Origin: JBOFSR01 sp051651645
Lineage (GTDB): Bacteria > Spirochaetota > Spirochaetia > Treponematales > Treponemataceae
Direction of reading: 5' to 3'
DNA: 31,492 nt
Assembly (NCBI GenBank): GCA_051651645.1
Contig: JBOFSR010000033.1
Location: 1-31,492 of the forward strand
The notes under the pieces are model-generated. The model had not been told where the DNA came from and did no database searches. It was given only the letters and a program-made list of their open reading frames with translations. Positions 6,901 through 15,362 of this stretch are shown here, piece by piece. A program made the position numbers and the translations under genes. Every line of letters starts with the position of its first letter. Position 1 is the stretch's first letter.

Positions 6901-8091
6901 TTATATCTGATCAAGTCGAGCAATATCTGCATCATAATTAACACCAGCAATATCAAAACCGTTGGCTGCCAAAAAGTCATGCTGATAACCTACTAAGTCG
7001 GCATGCTGTGCAACATTATCTTCAGTAATTTGAGCCATAATACGAGTTACTTCACTTTGAACTTTTTCATCCATTTCCCAGTCATCAATACGAATACGAT
7101 TTCCCTCATCAACAGGGATTGAATTACCTGCATAAAGTCGCTCCGCAAAAAGCCGCTCAATCTGCTCAATACAACCTTCATGCGTTCCCTGCTTTTTCAT
7201 CACGTTAAATAAAACAGATAAATACAAAGGAATAATTGGAATAACCGCACTTGCCCGCGTTACTAAGCCCTTGTTCACTGAAACAAATGCACGGCCACTC
7301 ACCTCGCTCATTTTTTTTGTTATAGCAGCGGCACTATTTTCTAAGTGTTCTTTTGCTTTTCCAATCGTTCCATCGCGATAAATTGCATGAGAGAGCTCAG
7401 GCCCAATATAGGAATACGCAATCGTTAAGCAATTATTTTCTAACACTTTATTTTTCAAAAGGCAATCGATCCACAAATCCCAATCTTCGCCTCCCATAAC
7501 CTTAACAGTATGAGCAAGCTCCTCATCGTTAGCAGGATCAACGGCAATTTGCTTTAATGTGCCCGTAAAGGGATCAACAGTTGTACCAGAAAAGCTCTTT
7601 TTTAACGGTTTCAAAACTGATTTATAAAGAATACCATCGCTAGGATCTTGGCGAACAGGGCTTGCAAGGCTATAGATAACCAAGTCAAACTTTATATTGT
7701 TCTTTTTTGCAACAGCCACAACCTCATTTTTTATCTCATTTGAAAAAGCATCCCCGTTAATCGAGTAGGTAAAAAGATTTGCTTGCTTTGCAACCTCATC
7801 AAAGGCAAGATTGTTATACCAACCAGGAGTTCCGCCCTTCGTCTCAGATCCTTCTTTTTCAAACGACACACCAATCGTCGAAGCATTATATCCAAAAGCT
7901 GCCGTAATGCGGCTTGCAAGGCCATAACCATTTGAACACCCTAGAACTAATACATTTTTCAACGATTTATCTAGTTTTCTAGCAGAAGTTTTAGTTTTTA
8001 CATACGCAATTTGTTGTGCAACAGATTCCTTACAACCAGCAGGATGTGCATTTAAGCAAATACTATTGCGAATCATAGGTTTTATAATCAT
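6901..8091 (-). CDS. fabV: Trans-2-enoyl-CoA reductase (NADH), FabV/Ter family
   Basis: A 396-residue enzyme closely resembling T. denticola Ter, which irreversibly reduces crotonyl-CoA and longer 2-enoyl thioesters with NADH. The N-terminal MIIKPMIRNSICLNAHP block and the nucleotide-binding VLGCSNGYGLASR (49-61) are characteristic. The catalytic Tyr-X8-Lys pair is Tyr238 and Lys247 within YRDGTIGKAK, and VNKGLVTRASAVIP follows in the family's conserved C-terminal part. Either a butyryl-CoA-forming fermentation step or a fatty-acid synthesis role (as FabV) fits; no neighbouring gene decides. It has its own strong promoter (8156-8184) and an AGGGA ribosome site, and lies downstream of the flaA terminator. 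Confidence 0.95.
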   Translation of the reverse strand: MIIKPMIRNSICLNAHPAGCKESVAQQIAYVKTKTSARKLDKSLKNVLVLGCSNGYGLASRITAAFGYNASTIGVSFEKEGSETKGGTPGWYNNLAFDEVAKQANLFTYSINGDAFSNEIKNEVVAVAKKNNIKFDLVIYSLASPVRQDPSDGILYKSVLKPLKKSFSGTTVDPFTGTLKQIAVDPANDEELAHTVKVMGGEDWDLWIDCLLKNKVLENNCLTIAYSYIGPELSHAIYRDGTIGKAKEHLENSAAAITKKMSEVSGRAFVSVNKGLVTRASAVIPIIPLYLSVLFNVMKKQGTHEGCIEQIERLFAERLYAGNSIPVDEGNRIRIDDWEMDEKVQSEVTRIMAQITEDNVAQHADLVGYQHDFLAANGFDIAGVNYDADIARLDQI

Positions 8092-8155
8092 TTTAATCCC
8101 TGTAAATCAGCTAGTTAATAAAACCAGCATGATATATAAAATAGTTTTGAAAAAA

Positions 8156-8184
8156 ATAATAGACAAAAAAAAAGATTATGTCAA
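8156..8184 (-). promoter_or_regulatory. Sigma-70-like promoter of fabV
   Basis: On the minus strand TTGACA (8184-8179) and TATTAT (8161-8156) are separated by exactly 17 bases. The -35 box matches consensus fully and the -10 box at five of six positions. The spacer contains nine consecutive T. Transcription would start near 8149, leaving a leader of about 58 bases before the fabV ATG at 8091. Confidence 0.75.
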
Positions 8185-8202
8185 TCATTTTTTTATAATA
8201 GC

Positions 8203-8238
8203 AAAAAAAAAGATTGCTCGCATGGGCAATCTTTTTTT
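8203..8238 (-). terminator. Rho-independent terminator downstream of the flaA pair
   Basis: AGATTGCTC (8211-8219) pairs with GGGCAATCT (8224-8232) around the loop GCAT, including one G-T pair. A run of nine A lies on the left and a T run on the right, so the hairpin has a T-tract on both strands. It lies between the stop of the second flaA gene and the fabV promoter, and would end the flaA transcript. Confidence 0.88.
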
Positions 8239-8256
8239 CAATGGCTTTGAAATTCT

Positions 8257-8997
8257 CTACCAGTTATCAATCATATCATCAGGATCTCTGCTTTCAAAAG
8301 CATATAAATCCGTCACAGCTCTCATATCATCAAAATAAATATAGTAAGTACCATAAGCATCATCTGGATCACAATCAATACGGAATCCTAAAATTCGCAA
8401 ACCGTTGCGTGATGGATAATGCAAGTTAGACTGAATAATACCTGTTTTTCCATCTGCTGAAGCTGGGATAGTAGCTGTTAATTTTTTCCAACCAGAAAAA
8501 TTTAGACGACCTAAAGACAATTCAAATGTTTTACCCATTGAGTCTTGAACCAACAACTTTAATCGATGATTAAAATTTCGACCTGCAACCCAAACAGAAA
8601 CAGTTTTTGCAATACCTTCGATAGGTAAAGGACGCACTGACTTAATATAAATCGGATTTTGTCCTCTTCTAAAAAAATCAATTCGAACACCAAGAGATTT
8701 TAAATCAACCTGTCCCTCAGGAACACTATCTGGCAATTCTTCTTTTGCAGCAGGCATACCATCAAACAATCTTGAAGTAGCAACGCCATCATCAGATGCA
8801 ATTGAAACACTCCATGCAGCTTCTCGCTCAAACAAATCAATAGAAACTTCTTTTAAAGATTGACGAGCAGTATCAGCACCAATTGCTGCAGCATCTGGTG
8901 TTGTCAAAGAAGCAGTTGCAGGAGCACCCTCTTCTTGAGCATAAAAAACCGACAAAGTAAAACAAAGCAAGGCAATAAATATAATATTTTTTTTCAT
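8257..8997 (-). CDS. flaA: Flagellar filament outer-layer protein FlaA, second copy
   Basis: A 246-residue exported protein of the spirochaete FlaA family, which sheaths the periplasmic flagellar filament. The signal peptide is MKKNIIFIALLCFTLSVFYA with likely cleavage after FYA. After a low-complexity Ala/Thr segment come the family's beta-rich stretches: VSVWVAGRNFNHRLKLLVQD, ELSLGRLNFSGWKKLTA and the near-terminal YYIYFDDMRAVTDLY. It shares the GRLNFSGWK / GKLDYLGWK pattern and the FDDM / FDNL pattern with the gene upstream, so the two are paralogues. Its ATG overlaps the upstream stop as TAATG. Multiple FlaA paralogues are normal in treponemes; which member this is cannot be settled here. 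Confidence 0.88.
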   Translation of the reverse strand: MKKNIIFIALLCFTLSVFYAQEEGAPATASLTTPDAAAIGADTARQSLKEVSIDLFEREAAWSVSIASDDGVATSRLFDGMPAAKEELPDSVPEGQVDLKSLGVRIDFFRRGQNPIYIKSVRPLPIEGIAKTVSVWVAGRNFNHRLKLLVQDSMGKTFELSLGRLNFSGWKKLTATIPASADGKTGIIQSNLHYPSRNGLRILGFRIDCDPDDAYGTYYIYFDDMRAVTDLYAFESRDPDDMIDNW

Positions 8998-9743
8998 TAT
9001 TGTGCTCCCTCTGTTGCAGCAGCTGAAGATGTCTCACCAAAACTATTAGTATTCATTTCATATCCATCATACAAATCAACAAAAGTGTTTGATAAATATT
9101 TCAAATTATCAAAATATATTACAAATTGATCAACAGGGGCTAATGCACTTGCCTTAATTCGAAAACCAACAAAAGCTGCATTTTTCAAACCTGATCTATA
9201 ACGTGATTTTTGAACTAACCATGTAGGTAAAATAGCACTTCGATTTTTCCATCCCAAGTAATCTAACTTACCAAGAGGAAACTCATGAACAGATCCGTGT
9301 GCATCTCTAATAAGAATTACAAGAGAATAATCATATCCTGCACCCCAAACCCATGCATCAAGTTGCTTTACTATACCATGCAAAGGTATTTCATAAGGAA
9401 CTGTAGCTCCTTCTTCATTTGTTGTTGAAGGATAAATTTCAATCCAGTTATCACCCTTACGGTCAAATCGTGCTTCAACGCCTAAAATCATTGCTGGTGG
9501 ATCATCTTCTTTTCTTTGAAATTTTAAAGAATTAGGAATACCTTCAAAATGCTGCACACGAGGATAACCTTCAGTAACATATCTACTCGATTGTGCACGC
9601 CAAGTCCACTCTACTTTTTCTGTGTCATCAAAATTATCAATGAGAACAGATTCAAAGCTCTCTGTACCGTTAGCAAAAAGTGCTGATCCACAGAATAACG
9701 CGATGAAAGTAAAACAAACAAACAAAAACCAATTTCGTTTCAT
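8997..9743 (-). CDS. flaA: Flagellar filament outer-layer protein FlaA, first copy
   Basis: A 248-residue exported FlaA-family protein. Residues 1-24 form a signal peptide with likely cleavage at LFA-NG. The mature part contains the family pattern: an early acidic IDNFDDTEKVEWTW, then VKQLDAWVWGAGYDYSLVILIRD, FPLGKLDYLGWKNRSA and FVIYFDNLKYLSNTFVDLYDGY. It would be secreted to the periplasm and assembled around the flagellin core. AAGGAG lies seven bases before the ATG. It is the promoter-proximal gene of a two-gene unit driven by a consensus sigma-70-type promoter and closed by the hairpin at 8203-8238. Confidence 0.9.
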   Translation of the reverse strand: MKRNWFLFVCFTFIALFCGSALFANGTESFESVLIDNFDDTEKVEWTWRAQSSRYVTEGYPRVQHFEGIPNSLKFQRKEDDPPAMILGVEARFDRKGDNWIEIYPSTTNEEGATVPYEIPLHGIVKQLDAWVWGAGYDYSLVILIRDAHGSVHEFPLGKLDYLGWKNRSAILPTWLVQKSRYRSGLKNAAFVGFRIKASALAPVDQFVIYFDNLKYLSNTFVDLYDGYEMNTNSFGETSSAAATEGAQ

Positions 9744-9794
9744 TAAAAAACTCCTTTAAGTGTCATAAGAAATATCATTAAAGTAATTCAAACT

Positions 9795-9823
9795 ATTATA
9801 TATTTTTTAAAATAGTTTGTCAA
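9795..9823 (-). promoter_or_regulatory. Perfect-consensus sigma-70 promoter of the flaA pair
   Basis: On the minus strand TTGACA (9823-9818) and TATAAT (9800-9795) are separated by exactly 17 bases, a match at every consensus position. Transcription would begin near 9788, leaving a leader of about 45 bases. The divergent PHP gene starts at 9881; for it I find no comparable promoter (only TTGAAA at 9831 with a poor -10). Confidence 0.85.
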
Positions 9824-9880
9824 ACCTTTATTGAAATAAATTCTGTTTTTCTTTAACTTTAATTTACGAGAGGTACAAAA

Positions 9881-10774
9881 ATGAGCTATAAAACAAATTA
9901 TCACACTCACTCTGTCTTTTGCGATGGCAAAAATACGCCAAAAGAAATTATTGAAGCTGCATTACACAAAGAATTTACAGACTTAGGCTTTAGCTCTCAT
10001 GCACTCTACCCTTTTGCTTCAACATGGCATCTCCCAATAAATGATTTTAAAAAATATTTTTCAGAACTCACTCACCTTCAAAAAGAGTATAGCACTCAAA
10101 TAAATATTTTCATAGGGCTTGAGGTTGATTTTTTTCCTTTATTATCATCTTTTCCCAACAAAAATAATTTTTCATCATTCAATCTTGATTATATGATTGG
10201 ATCTTTACACTTTTTATCAACAGATGAAAAACTTCCCTGCTTCACCGTGGATGGGTCTGCACAAGAGGTTGTAAATGGAATTTCAACGCATTTTAACGGA
10301 AATGCAAAAAAATTTGTGCAAGCGTATTATCAAAATTTACGTAAAATGATTGTTGAGTGCGATTTTGATATAATTGGGCATGTTGACGTAATTCTCAAAC
10401 GCAATCACGTTTTACAATTTGTTGACACCTCAGAAAAATGGTACAAAAAAGAAATTGAATTAACAGCACAAGTCATTGCTTCAACAAATAAAATCGTTGA
10501 AATCAATACAGGAGGAATGACAAGGCAAGCTATCAACACAACTTACCCGTCACAAGATTTTTTACGATATCTTTGCCTCAACAAGGTGCCAATTGTTATA
10601 AACTCCGATGCACACAAGGCTCAAGACATTGATGGCTACTATGATGTTGCAAAAGAGAACGCAATCAATGCGGGCTATAAATCAGTTAGTGTCCTACAAA
10701 AAAACAATCAATCCGTTTACTGGAAACAGATTGATATTCATATTTTTGAGAAACAGATGCATAATGGAGGCTAA
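9881..10774 (+). CDS. PHP-domain phosphoesterase, HisJ-type histidinol-phosphatase family
   Basis: A 297-residue cytoplasmic protein with the metal-binding motifs of the PHP fold: HTH (His8, His10), Asp15, His40, Glu81 in GLEVD, His110 in GSLHF, His167 in IGHVDV, and Asp243-His245 in NSDAH. It most resembles HisJ/HisK histidinol-phosphatases, which remove phosphate from histidinol phosphate. No other histidine-synthesis gene is in the window, so the substrate is uncertain. AGAGG at 9869-9873 supports the ATG. The gene is divergent from flaA and convergent with csrA, and its stop codon directly touches the csrA stop codon. Confidence 0.82.
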   Translation: MSYKTNYHTHSVFCDGKNTPKEIIEAALHKEFTDLGFSSHALYPFASTWHLPINDFKKYFSELTHLQKEYSTQINIFIGLEVDFFPLLSSFPNKNNFSSFNLDYMIGSLHFLSTDEKLPCFTVDGSAQEVVNGISTHFNGNAKKFVQAYYQNLRKMIVECDFDIIGHVDVILKRNHVLQFVDTSEKWYKKEIELTAQVIASTNKIVEINTGGMTRQAINTTYPSQDFLRYLCLNKVPIVINSDAHKAQDIDGYYDVAKENAINAGYKSVSVLQKNNQSVYWKQIDIHIFEKQMHNGG

Positions 10775-11002
10775 TTATGCTTTATTCTTCTTTAATATGT
10801 CGCCTAATCCTGCAAGATCAATATTTGATGCTGCTTTGTTTTCATCTTGAATTGCATTATACAACTCTTGGCGAAAAACTTTTACGTCCTTTGGAGCTTC
10901 AACGCCAATTTTCACTTGCTCGCCACGAATCTCAATAATAGTCAGGGTAATATCATTACCAATTTTTATTTTTTCGTTTAATTTTCGAGATAGAATTAAC
11001 AT
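10775..11002 (-). CDS. csrA: Translational regulator CsrA
   Basis: A 75-residue RNA-binding protein beginning MLILSRKLNEKIKIG, the standard CsrA start, followed by ITLTIIEIRGEQVKIGVEAPKDVKVFRQEL, which contains the conserved GVEAP RNA-contact loop and the RXEL end of the core. CsrA binds GGA motifs in mRNA leaders; in organisms with FliW it represses flagellin translation until FliW sequesters it. The 15-residue extension after the core is common in FliW-associated CsrA. It overlaps fliW by seven bases with GAGGTGG as ribosome site. It is the last gene of the flgN-flgK-flgL-fliW-csrA run. Confidence 0.97.
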   Translation of the reverse strand: MLILSRKLNEKIKIGNDITLTIIEIRGEQVKIGVEAPKDVKVFRQELYNAIQDENKAASNIDLAGLGDILKKNKA

Positions 11003-11442
11003 GCGCCACCTCTTTTTTTCATTTCATCAAAAAGATTGTGCTTTGTTTGCCAGCGTGGATCATTTACAACAACTTGCAAGCCCTTATTATTTTTTTTATT
11101 GATGATTACAGGCCCTTGTAAATTTGCCGTAATCCCTGATCCATCACTTGGAACCGTTAAAATCGAAAGAACCAAAATATCGGCAGGATTTGTAATTTCT
11201 ATTTTTTGCAAAAATTCATCATCAACATCGAGCTCATAGTCCGCACAAAACAAAAAAGGATCCATTATCAAAAAAGCAAGCCCTGACTCCTGCACTGATT
11301 GAAGCCACAAAAATGGTTGGTGCTCAGATTCAATCAAGGCAAATTCCGTCATTTGTTCAAAACCAAACAATCCACAGGGAAAATCAATTAATTGTTTTTT
11401 ATCAATGGTAACTTTTCCCATTGATTTTGTATCAATTTCCAT
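10996..11442 (-). CDS. fliW: Flagellar assembly factor FliW
   Basis: A 148-residue protein of normal FliW length. Conserved stretches are FPCGLFGFEQMTEFALIE near residues 22-39, PFLWLQSVQESGLAFLIMDP (43-62) and the later GPVIINKKNNKGLQVVV. FliW binds flagellin and also CsrA, linking filament assembly to flagellin translation. It lies 23 bases downstream of flgL and overlaps csrA, the usual pairing. No flagellin (flaB) gene is in this window. Confidence 0.95.
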   Translation of the reverse strand: MEIDTKSMGKVTIDKKQLIDFPCGLFGFEQMTEFALIESEHQPFLWLQSVQESGLAFLIMDPFLFCADYELDVDDEFLQKIEITNPADILVLSILTVPSDGSGITANLQGPVIINKKNNKGLQVVVNDPRWQTKHNLFDEMKKRGGAC

Positions 11443-11465
11443 ATTTTATCCTTTATATTAAAAAT

Positions 11466-12707
11466 TTATCGTAAAAAATTCAAAAGTGTATTTGAGTACA
11501 ATTTGCCTGCAACACTGAGCGACGCCTGATGCACGTAATCAAGCAATTTTAGGTCGGTGATTGCTTTTGTAAAATCAAGATCGCCTTCACGAGCAATCAT
11601 TGCCTGCGTATTTGGAATTTGATTTTGCATTCGAGCAAGGCTTTCATTAACACGCTCATTTTGAGAGCCCAACTTGGCAAGGTGATTAGTAAGATTTCCC
11701 ATGCCAGAGTCAATACTACCAAGAATTTTGCCGCCAATGCTCTCGTGATCGCCAGAAATCATCGCATCGCGCAAGGCAATAACGGTATCAAAAATTGATC
11801 CACCAGAAATAGTTGCCGCAATGTTATTTGCAGGTGGCTGACTTGGGTCAGTAATCAAACCTAAATCAGTAAGAACTGTTCCTTCACCAACATCTTCAAG
11901 CCAAAGCTGGCGAATATCCGTTGTTTGTAAGTTAATTCCCTGCGTTACCGAGTCAAGCGTTGCCTTTACCGCAGCCCCTGAATCATTTATTTTTGCAATA
12001 ATTGCGTAAACATTATCGCCTGCCGTCAACTTTATATTATAGCCATCAACATTTATAGCCGAATCCTCTAGCACACGATACTCTGTTGCGTCTCGCCCAG
12101 AAAAAACGGTTTGCTTTTCAGCCCAAAAAATTTGATTTCCCGCTCGGCCAATGTCCAAAAACTGACGCTCATCAAGCTCAATTTTATTTGAATCAATATT
12201 TCCATTATACTGAACGCTCGTAATTAAGGCCTCTGTTGCACCCTCAACGCTGCCGTAATTGACATCAAACGCCGTTGTAGTGCTTCGTGTTCCAGAAAAA
12301 AGTGAGGTTCCATCAGGGCCAACCGCATTAGCATTTGCAATCATCTCTTGTAAAAGCTGATTAACTTCAAGCGACATATTTTTTAAATCGTCACCAGTAA
12401 AAGTGCCGTGAGCACCTGCAATTGCAAGCTCGCGCACTCGTTGCATAATTTGTAAATTGCCATTCATATAGCCTTCTGCAATGGCAAAAGAATCATTGAC
12501 TGTTTTTGCATTTTGCTCAAATCGTTCAAGTCGCCCTGCATAGGATTGATAGCGAACCAAATGCCCAGCTGCAAGCGGATCGTCACGCAACTGCTCGATT
12601 TTTTGCTGACTTGCCATGCGATTATTTGCCTTATTGAGTTGAGCCTCTTTAAGACGCAAGTTACTTTGAATATCTGAATTCATCACTGAAGAGCTAACTC
12701 TTGTCAT
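11466..12707 (-). CDS. flgL: Hook-filament junction protein FlgL (HAP3)
   Basis: About 413 residues with flagellin-like ends: MTRVSSSVMNSDIQSNLRLKEAQL at the N terminus and a C-terminal helix in DFTKAITDLKLLDYVHQASLSVAGKL. VGPDGTSLFSG is typical of the FlgL/flagellin fold. FlgL connects the hook-associated ring to the filament. I choose the ATG at 12707 rather than the in-frame GTG two codons earlier because GGAG lies five bases before the ATG and would overlap the GTG. It follows flgK after a 93-base gap with an imperfect hairpin (CAGAG/CTCTG) but no clear promoter. Confidence 0.95.
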   Translation of the reverse strand: MTRVSSSVMNSDIQSNLRLKEAQLNKANNRMASQQKIEQLRDDPLAAGHLVRYQSYAGRLERFEQNAKTVNDSFAIAEGYMNGNLQIMQRVRELAIAGAHGTFTGDDLKNMSLEVNQLLQEMIANANAVGPDGTSLFSGTRSTTTAFDVNYGSVEGATEALITSVQYNGNIDSNKIELDERQFLDIGRAGNQIFWAEKQTVFSGRDATEYRVLEDSAINVDGYNIKLTAGDNVYAIIAKINDSGAAVKATLDSVTQGINLQTTDIRQLWLEDVGEGTVLTDLGLITDPSQPPANNIAATISGGSIFDTVIALRDAMISGDHESIGGKILGSIDSGMGNLTNHLAKLGSQNERVNESLARMQNQIPNTQAMIAREGDLDFTKAITDLKLLDYVHQASLSVAGKLYSNTLLNFLR

Positions 12708-12800
12708 ATTCACTCCTTTTTTTTACTGTACTGATGCACTCAGAGTTTTGCCCCTGCTCTGCAATCAAAAAAACTTACTATATCAAAATCTTCTATAATA

Positions 12801-14675
12801 CTACGCTTTTAAACGATTAATAACCGTATCAAGCATTTGATCAATCACCGTAACATATTTTGCAACCGCATTATAACCGTGCTGAAACTTGATAATGTCG
12901 GCAAGCTCTTCGTCCACATTGACGCCAGAAATTGCATCGCGCATTGCACGCAAATCGCCCATAATGGTATTTTGGCTTTTCATATTATAATCAGCCTGCT
13001 CCGCTTTTAGTGCAATATTCGTTACACTGTCTGCAAAATAATCATCAAAGGTGCGAGACTTTCCAATCATCACAGGATTATTTCTAATGCCTGCAATCGC
13101 AAGGGCTGCAGCTCCATCGCCTTGATTTCGAACACCATAATTATTTACAAAAGCCGAACCAACTGAAAGCACGTCACGACGAATTGTTTCATTAATGGCA
13201 ATATACGCTGAAGGATCCTGCACAGGAGCAACACTAAACTGAGCGCCATTAGCACTCAGAGCATTCACGGCATTCGGCTGATTAAAATTAAACGCATTCT
13301 CTTGGCCACTTCCAGCCAAAATGCCTGCATAGCCGACCAAAAAATGCCCAGAATCCTCCACGTGCCGTATAACAAAATCAGGATTTTCAATATCGTCTGC
13401 TGTTGTCGCCTTCAAAACAAGCTTATTATTGTTGTCCAAGTACGCTTTTACTTCGCCGTCATAATTATTTATACGCTCGACAATGTTTTGCACGGTGTCA
13501 GTTGCACTGTAGCCAATATTGATATTTCCCTGCTTGCCTGCAAGCGTAATCGTTCCTGCAAGCCCTATTTGCTCATTCGCCTTTAACTCGTTTGCACCAG
13601 TGAGGCGAAAAATATACGAAGAGTCAAACTCGCCATCCCCATTTCGATCATAATTTCCCACCGCATTGGTAACAAAAGGCTGCTCGACAAAAAAATCTAA
13701 GCCCGTCGCATTATTTGCCCCAATAGAGTTTCGATGAATATCATTTACCAAGTCTGCAAAATTGAGCGTCATAGTATTAAGGGACTGAATTTCACTACGC
13801 ACATCACTGTCACGAAGCTCAATTAAGGCACCGAGCGTACCACCGCGAAAATCTGCATCAAATTCAGTATCGCTCCAAATGACTTTTGAATAGCCCTTAT
13901 TTTCAACTTCTGGCACGACAGAAAAACTGCGATGCTTTTCGCCTTGCACCAAAACCTTGCCATCAACATGCACCATAAATTCATCAGAATCACGCTGATC
14001 CGTGCTAATATTGATTAAATTTGAAAGCTTTTCTACCAGCAAATCTCGCCTATCAAGCAAATCGTTCGGATTATCGCCCATAGCCCGAGAGCGAGTAATT
14101 TCGCTGTTGACAGCCGCTATCTGGCTTGAAAAATCATTTACTTGGCGAACCGTTGCCTCAATATCACTGTTAAGCATATCGCCAATGCCCTTTAAGCCAT
14201 CATAACGATTATTAATTGAAGTGATAAGCGATTCTCCGCGAGAAACAACCGCTTGACGAGCCGCCGTTGACTCAGGATACACAGAAAGCTCCTGCCACGA
14301 TTGCCAAAATTTATCTAAACTCGTGCGAACAGAAATATCGGCGGGCTCATTGTACACTTGCTCAAGCATGGTATAATATTTTTCACGCGTTGACCAAAAA
14401 CTCTCTTTATTCGTTTGCCCTGCTATGCGAGCATCAAGCAACTCATCACGGATTCGCTCAATACTTTCAGCCTTGACGCCCTGCCCAATTTGACCAGGTG
14501 TTAAATCACGCGATAAATCAGGACGATGAAGAGGATCAAAAGCGGCAACTTTTACACGCTGGCGAGAAAAACCTTCGGTATCAGCATTATTTATGTTGTG
14601 ACCAGCCGTATTAATGAGCTTACTTTGCACCATTAATCCTCGTTTAGCCATCTCTATTCCTGCAAAACTTGACAT
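12801..14675 (-). CDS. flgK: Hook-associated protein FlgK (HAP1)
   Basis: About 624 residues, somewhat longer than the roughly 550 of enteric FlgK. The N terminus (MSSFAGIEMAKRGLM, then NTAGHNINNADTEGFSRQRV) is the rod/hook/HAP signature, and the C-terminal helix ADIIKFQHGYNAVAKYVTVIDQMLDTVINRL matches the conserved end. FlgK forms the first junction ring on the hook. The start at 14675 is chosen over an upstream TTG at 14702 because GAGGAG lies six bases before this ATG. It follows flgN by about 70 bases and precedes flgL. Confidence 0.96.
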   Translation of the reverse strand: MSSFAGIEMAKRGLMVQSKLINTAGHNINNADTEGFSRQRVKVAAFDPLHRPDLSRDLTPGQIGQGVKAESIERIRDELLDARIAGQTNKESFWSTREKYYTMLEQVYNEPADISVRTSLDKFWQSWQELSVYPESTAARQAVVSRGESLITSINNRYDGLKGIGDMLNSDIEATVRQVNDFSSQIAAVNSEITRSRAMGDNPNDLLDRRDLLVEKLSNLINISTDQRDSDEFMVHVDGKVLVQGEKHRSFSVVPEVENKGYSKVIWSDTEFDADFRGGTLGALIELRDSDVRSEIQSLNTMTLNFADLVNDIHRNSIGANNATGLDFFVEQPFVTNAVGNYDRNGDGEFDSSYIFRLTGANELKANEQIGLAGTITLAGKQGNINIGYSATDTVQNIVERINNYDGEVKAYLDNNNKLVLKATTADDIENPDFVIRHVEDSGHFLVGYAGILAGSGQENAFNFNQPNAVNALSANGAQFSVAPVQDPSAYIAINETIRRDVLSVGSAFVNNYGVRNQGDGAAALAIAGIRNNPVMIGKSRTFDDYFADSVTNIALKAEQADYNMKSQNTIMGDLRAMRDAISGVNVDEELADIIKFQHGYNAVAKYVTVIDQMLDTVINRLKA

Positions 14676-14745
14676 ATTTTTCTCCTCTATAATTTTGAAC
14701 AAAAATGCAAACCGTTACGTTTACCTTCTATTAAATAAGCGTTTT

Positions 14746-15237
14746 TTAAAACAGTCGATTTAGAATCACTGACTCGGGAACCGTATCGACAATTTTTCCT
14801 GAATTAGAATAAACCTTGCTGCGTCTTTGCGGAACAACGGACTCAAAAACACCTTGTAAAAATCCTTTTGTAATGCGAACGTAATCGGTAATTGAATCAT
14901 TTTCGATTTTTGACACCGCAAGTTTTTGCCTCATAAGCCGAAAATTTTCAAGCAAACTTTGGCGAACCGACTCAGAAAACATATAAGCGATTTGATAAAT
15001 ATCCTTGCCCGACTCGCAATCAATTTGCCCTAAAAGCTGCTGCCTCTTATTTTCTAGCGATTCAAACTCATCGCTGAGGATTTGCACCTTGTGGATTGTT
15101 TGATCAAGAGTCTCCCAATTTCGATCAACGACAGCCTGTCGAATAAGCCGTTGATCAGCTAAAATGAGCGTTAAAATATTATTTTGTCGCATAATCAGTT
15201 CATTCATTTCTAAACCGATGATATCATTTGTGTTCAT
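14746..15237 (-). CDS. flgN: FlgN-like export chaperone
   Basis: About 163 residues, mostly helical and charged, with the profile of FlgN chaperones that escort FlgK and FlgL to the flagellar export gate: paired long helices near residues 12-100 (NELIMRQNNILTLILADQRLIRQAVV, then TLDQTIHKVQILSDEFESLENKRQQLL). The position immediately upstream of flgK and flgL is the strongest support. GGAGG lies before the ATG at 15237, so this start is preferred over an ATG ten codons upstream that lacks a ribosome site. FlgN sequences are poorly conserved; the call rests on context and helical character. Confidence 0.8.
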   Translation of the reverse strand: MNTNDIIGLEMNELIMRQNNILTLILADQRLIRQAVVDRNWETLDQTIHKVQILSDEFESLENKRQQLLGQIDCESGKDIYQIAYMFSESVRQSLLENFRLMRQKLAVSKIENDSITDYVRITKGFLQGVFESVVPQRRSKVYSNSGKIVDTVPESVILNRLF

Positions 15238-15291
15238 GAAATCCTCCACGTTATTACAAAGTCGCATCTTAAAATAAGATTCTCAATTAGA

Positions 15292-15318
15292 GTATCGGAA
15301 AATGAAAAAAATACTTTA
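15292..15318 (-). promoter_or_regulatory. Sigma-28-type flagellar promoter of flgN-flgK-flgL-fliW-csrA
   Basis: On the minus strand TAAAGTAT (15318-15311), an 11-base gap and TCCGATAC (15299-15292) match the enteric sigma-28 pattern TAAAGTTT-N11-GCCGATAA at 13 of 16 positions with exact spacing. Transcription would start near 15284, about 47 bases before the flgN ATG. The same geometry recurs upstream of flgB. Confidence 0.75.
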
Positions 15319-15362
15319 GAAATTAAATTGTTCAAAAAAAATAAAAATCTTTTACTATTATC

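Noticed and set aside
12708..12800. Separate promoter between flgK and flgL
   Set aside because: An imperfect CAGAG/CTCTG hairpin is present but no sigma-70 or sigma-28 element with good spacing; co-transcription is simpler.
14676..14702. Longer flgK start at a TTG
   Set aside because: GAGGAG sits in front of the ATG at 14675, which begins the conserved MSSFAGIEMA sequence.
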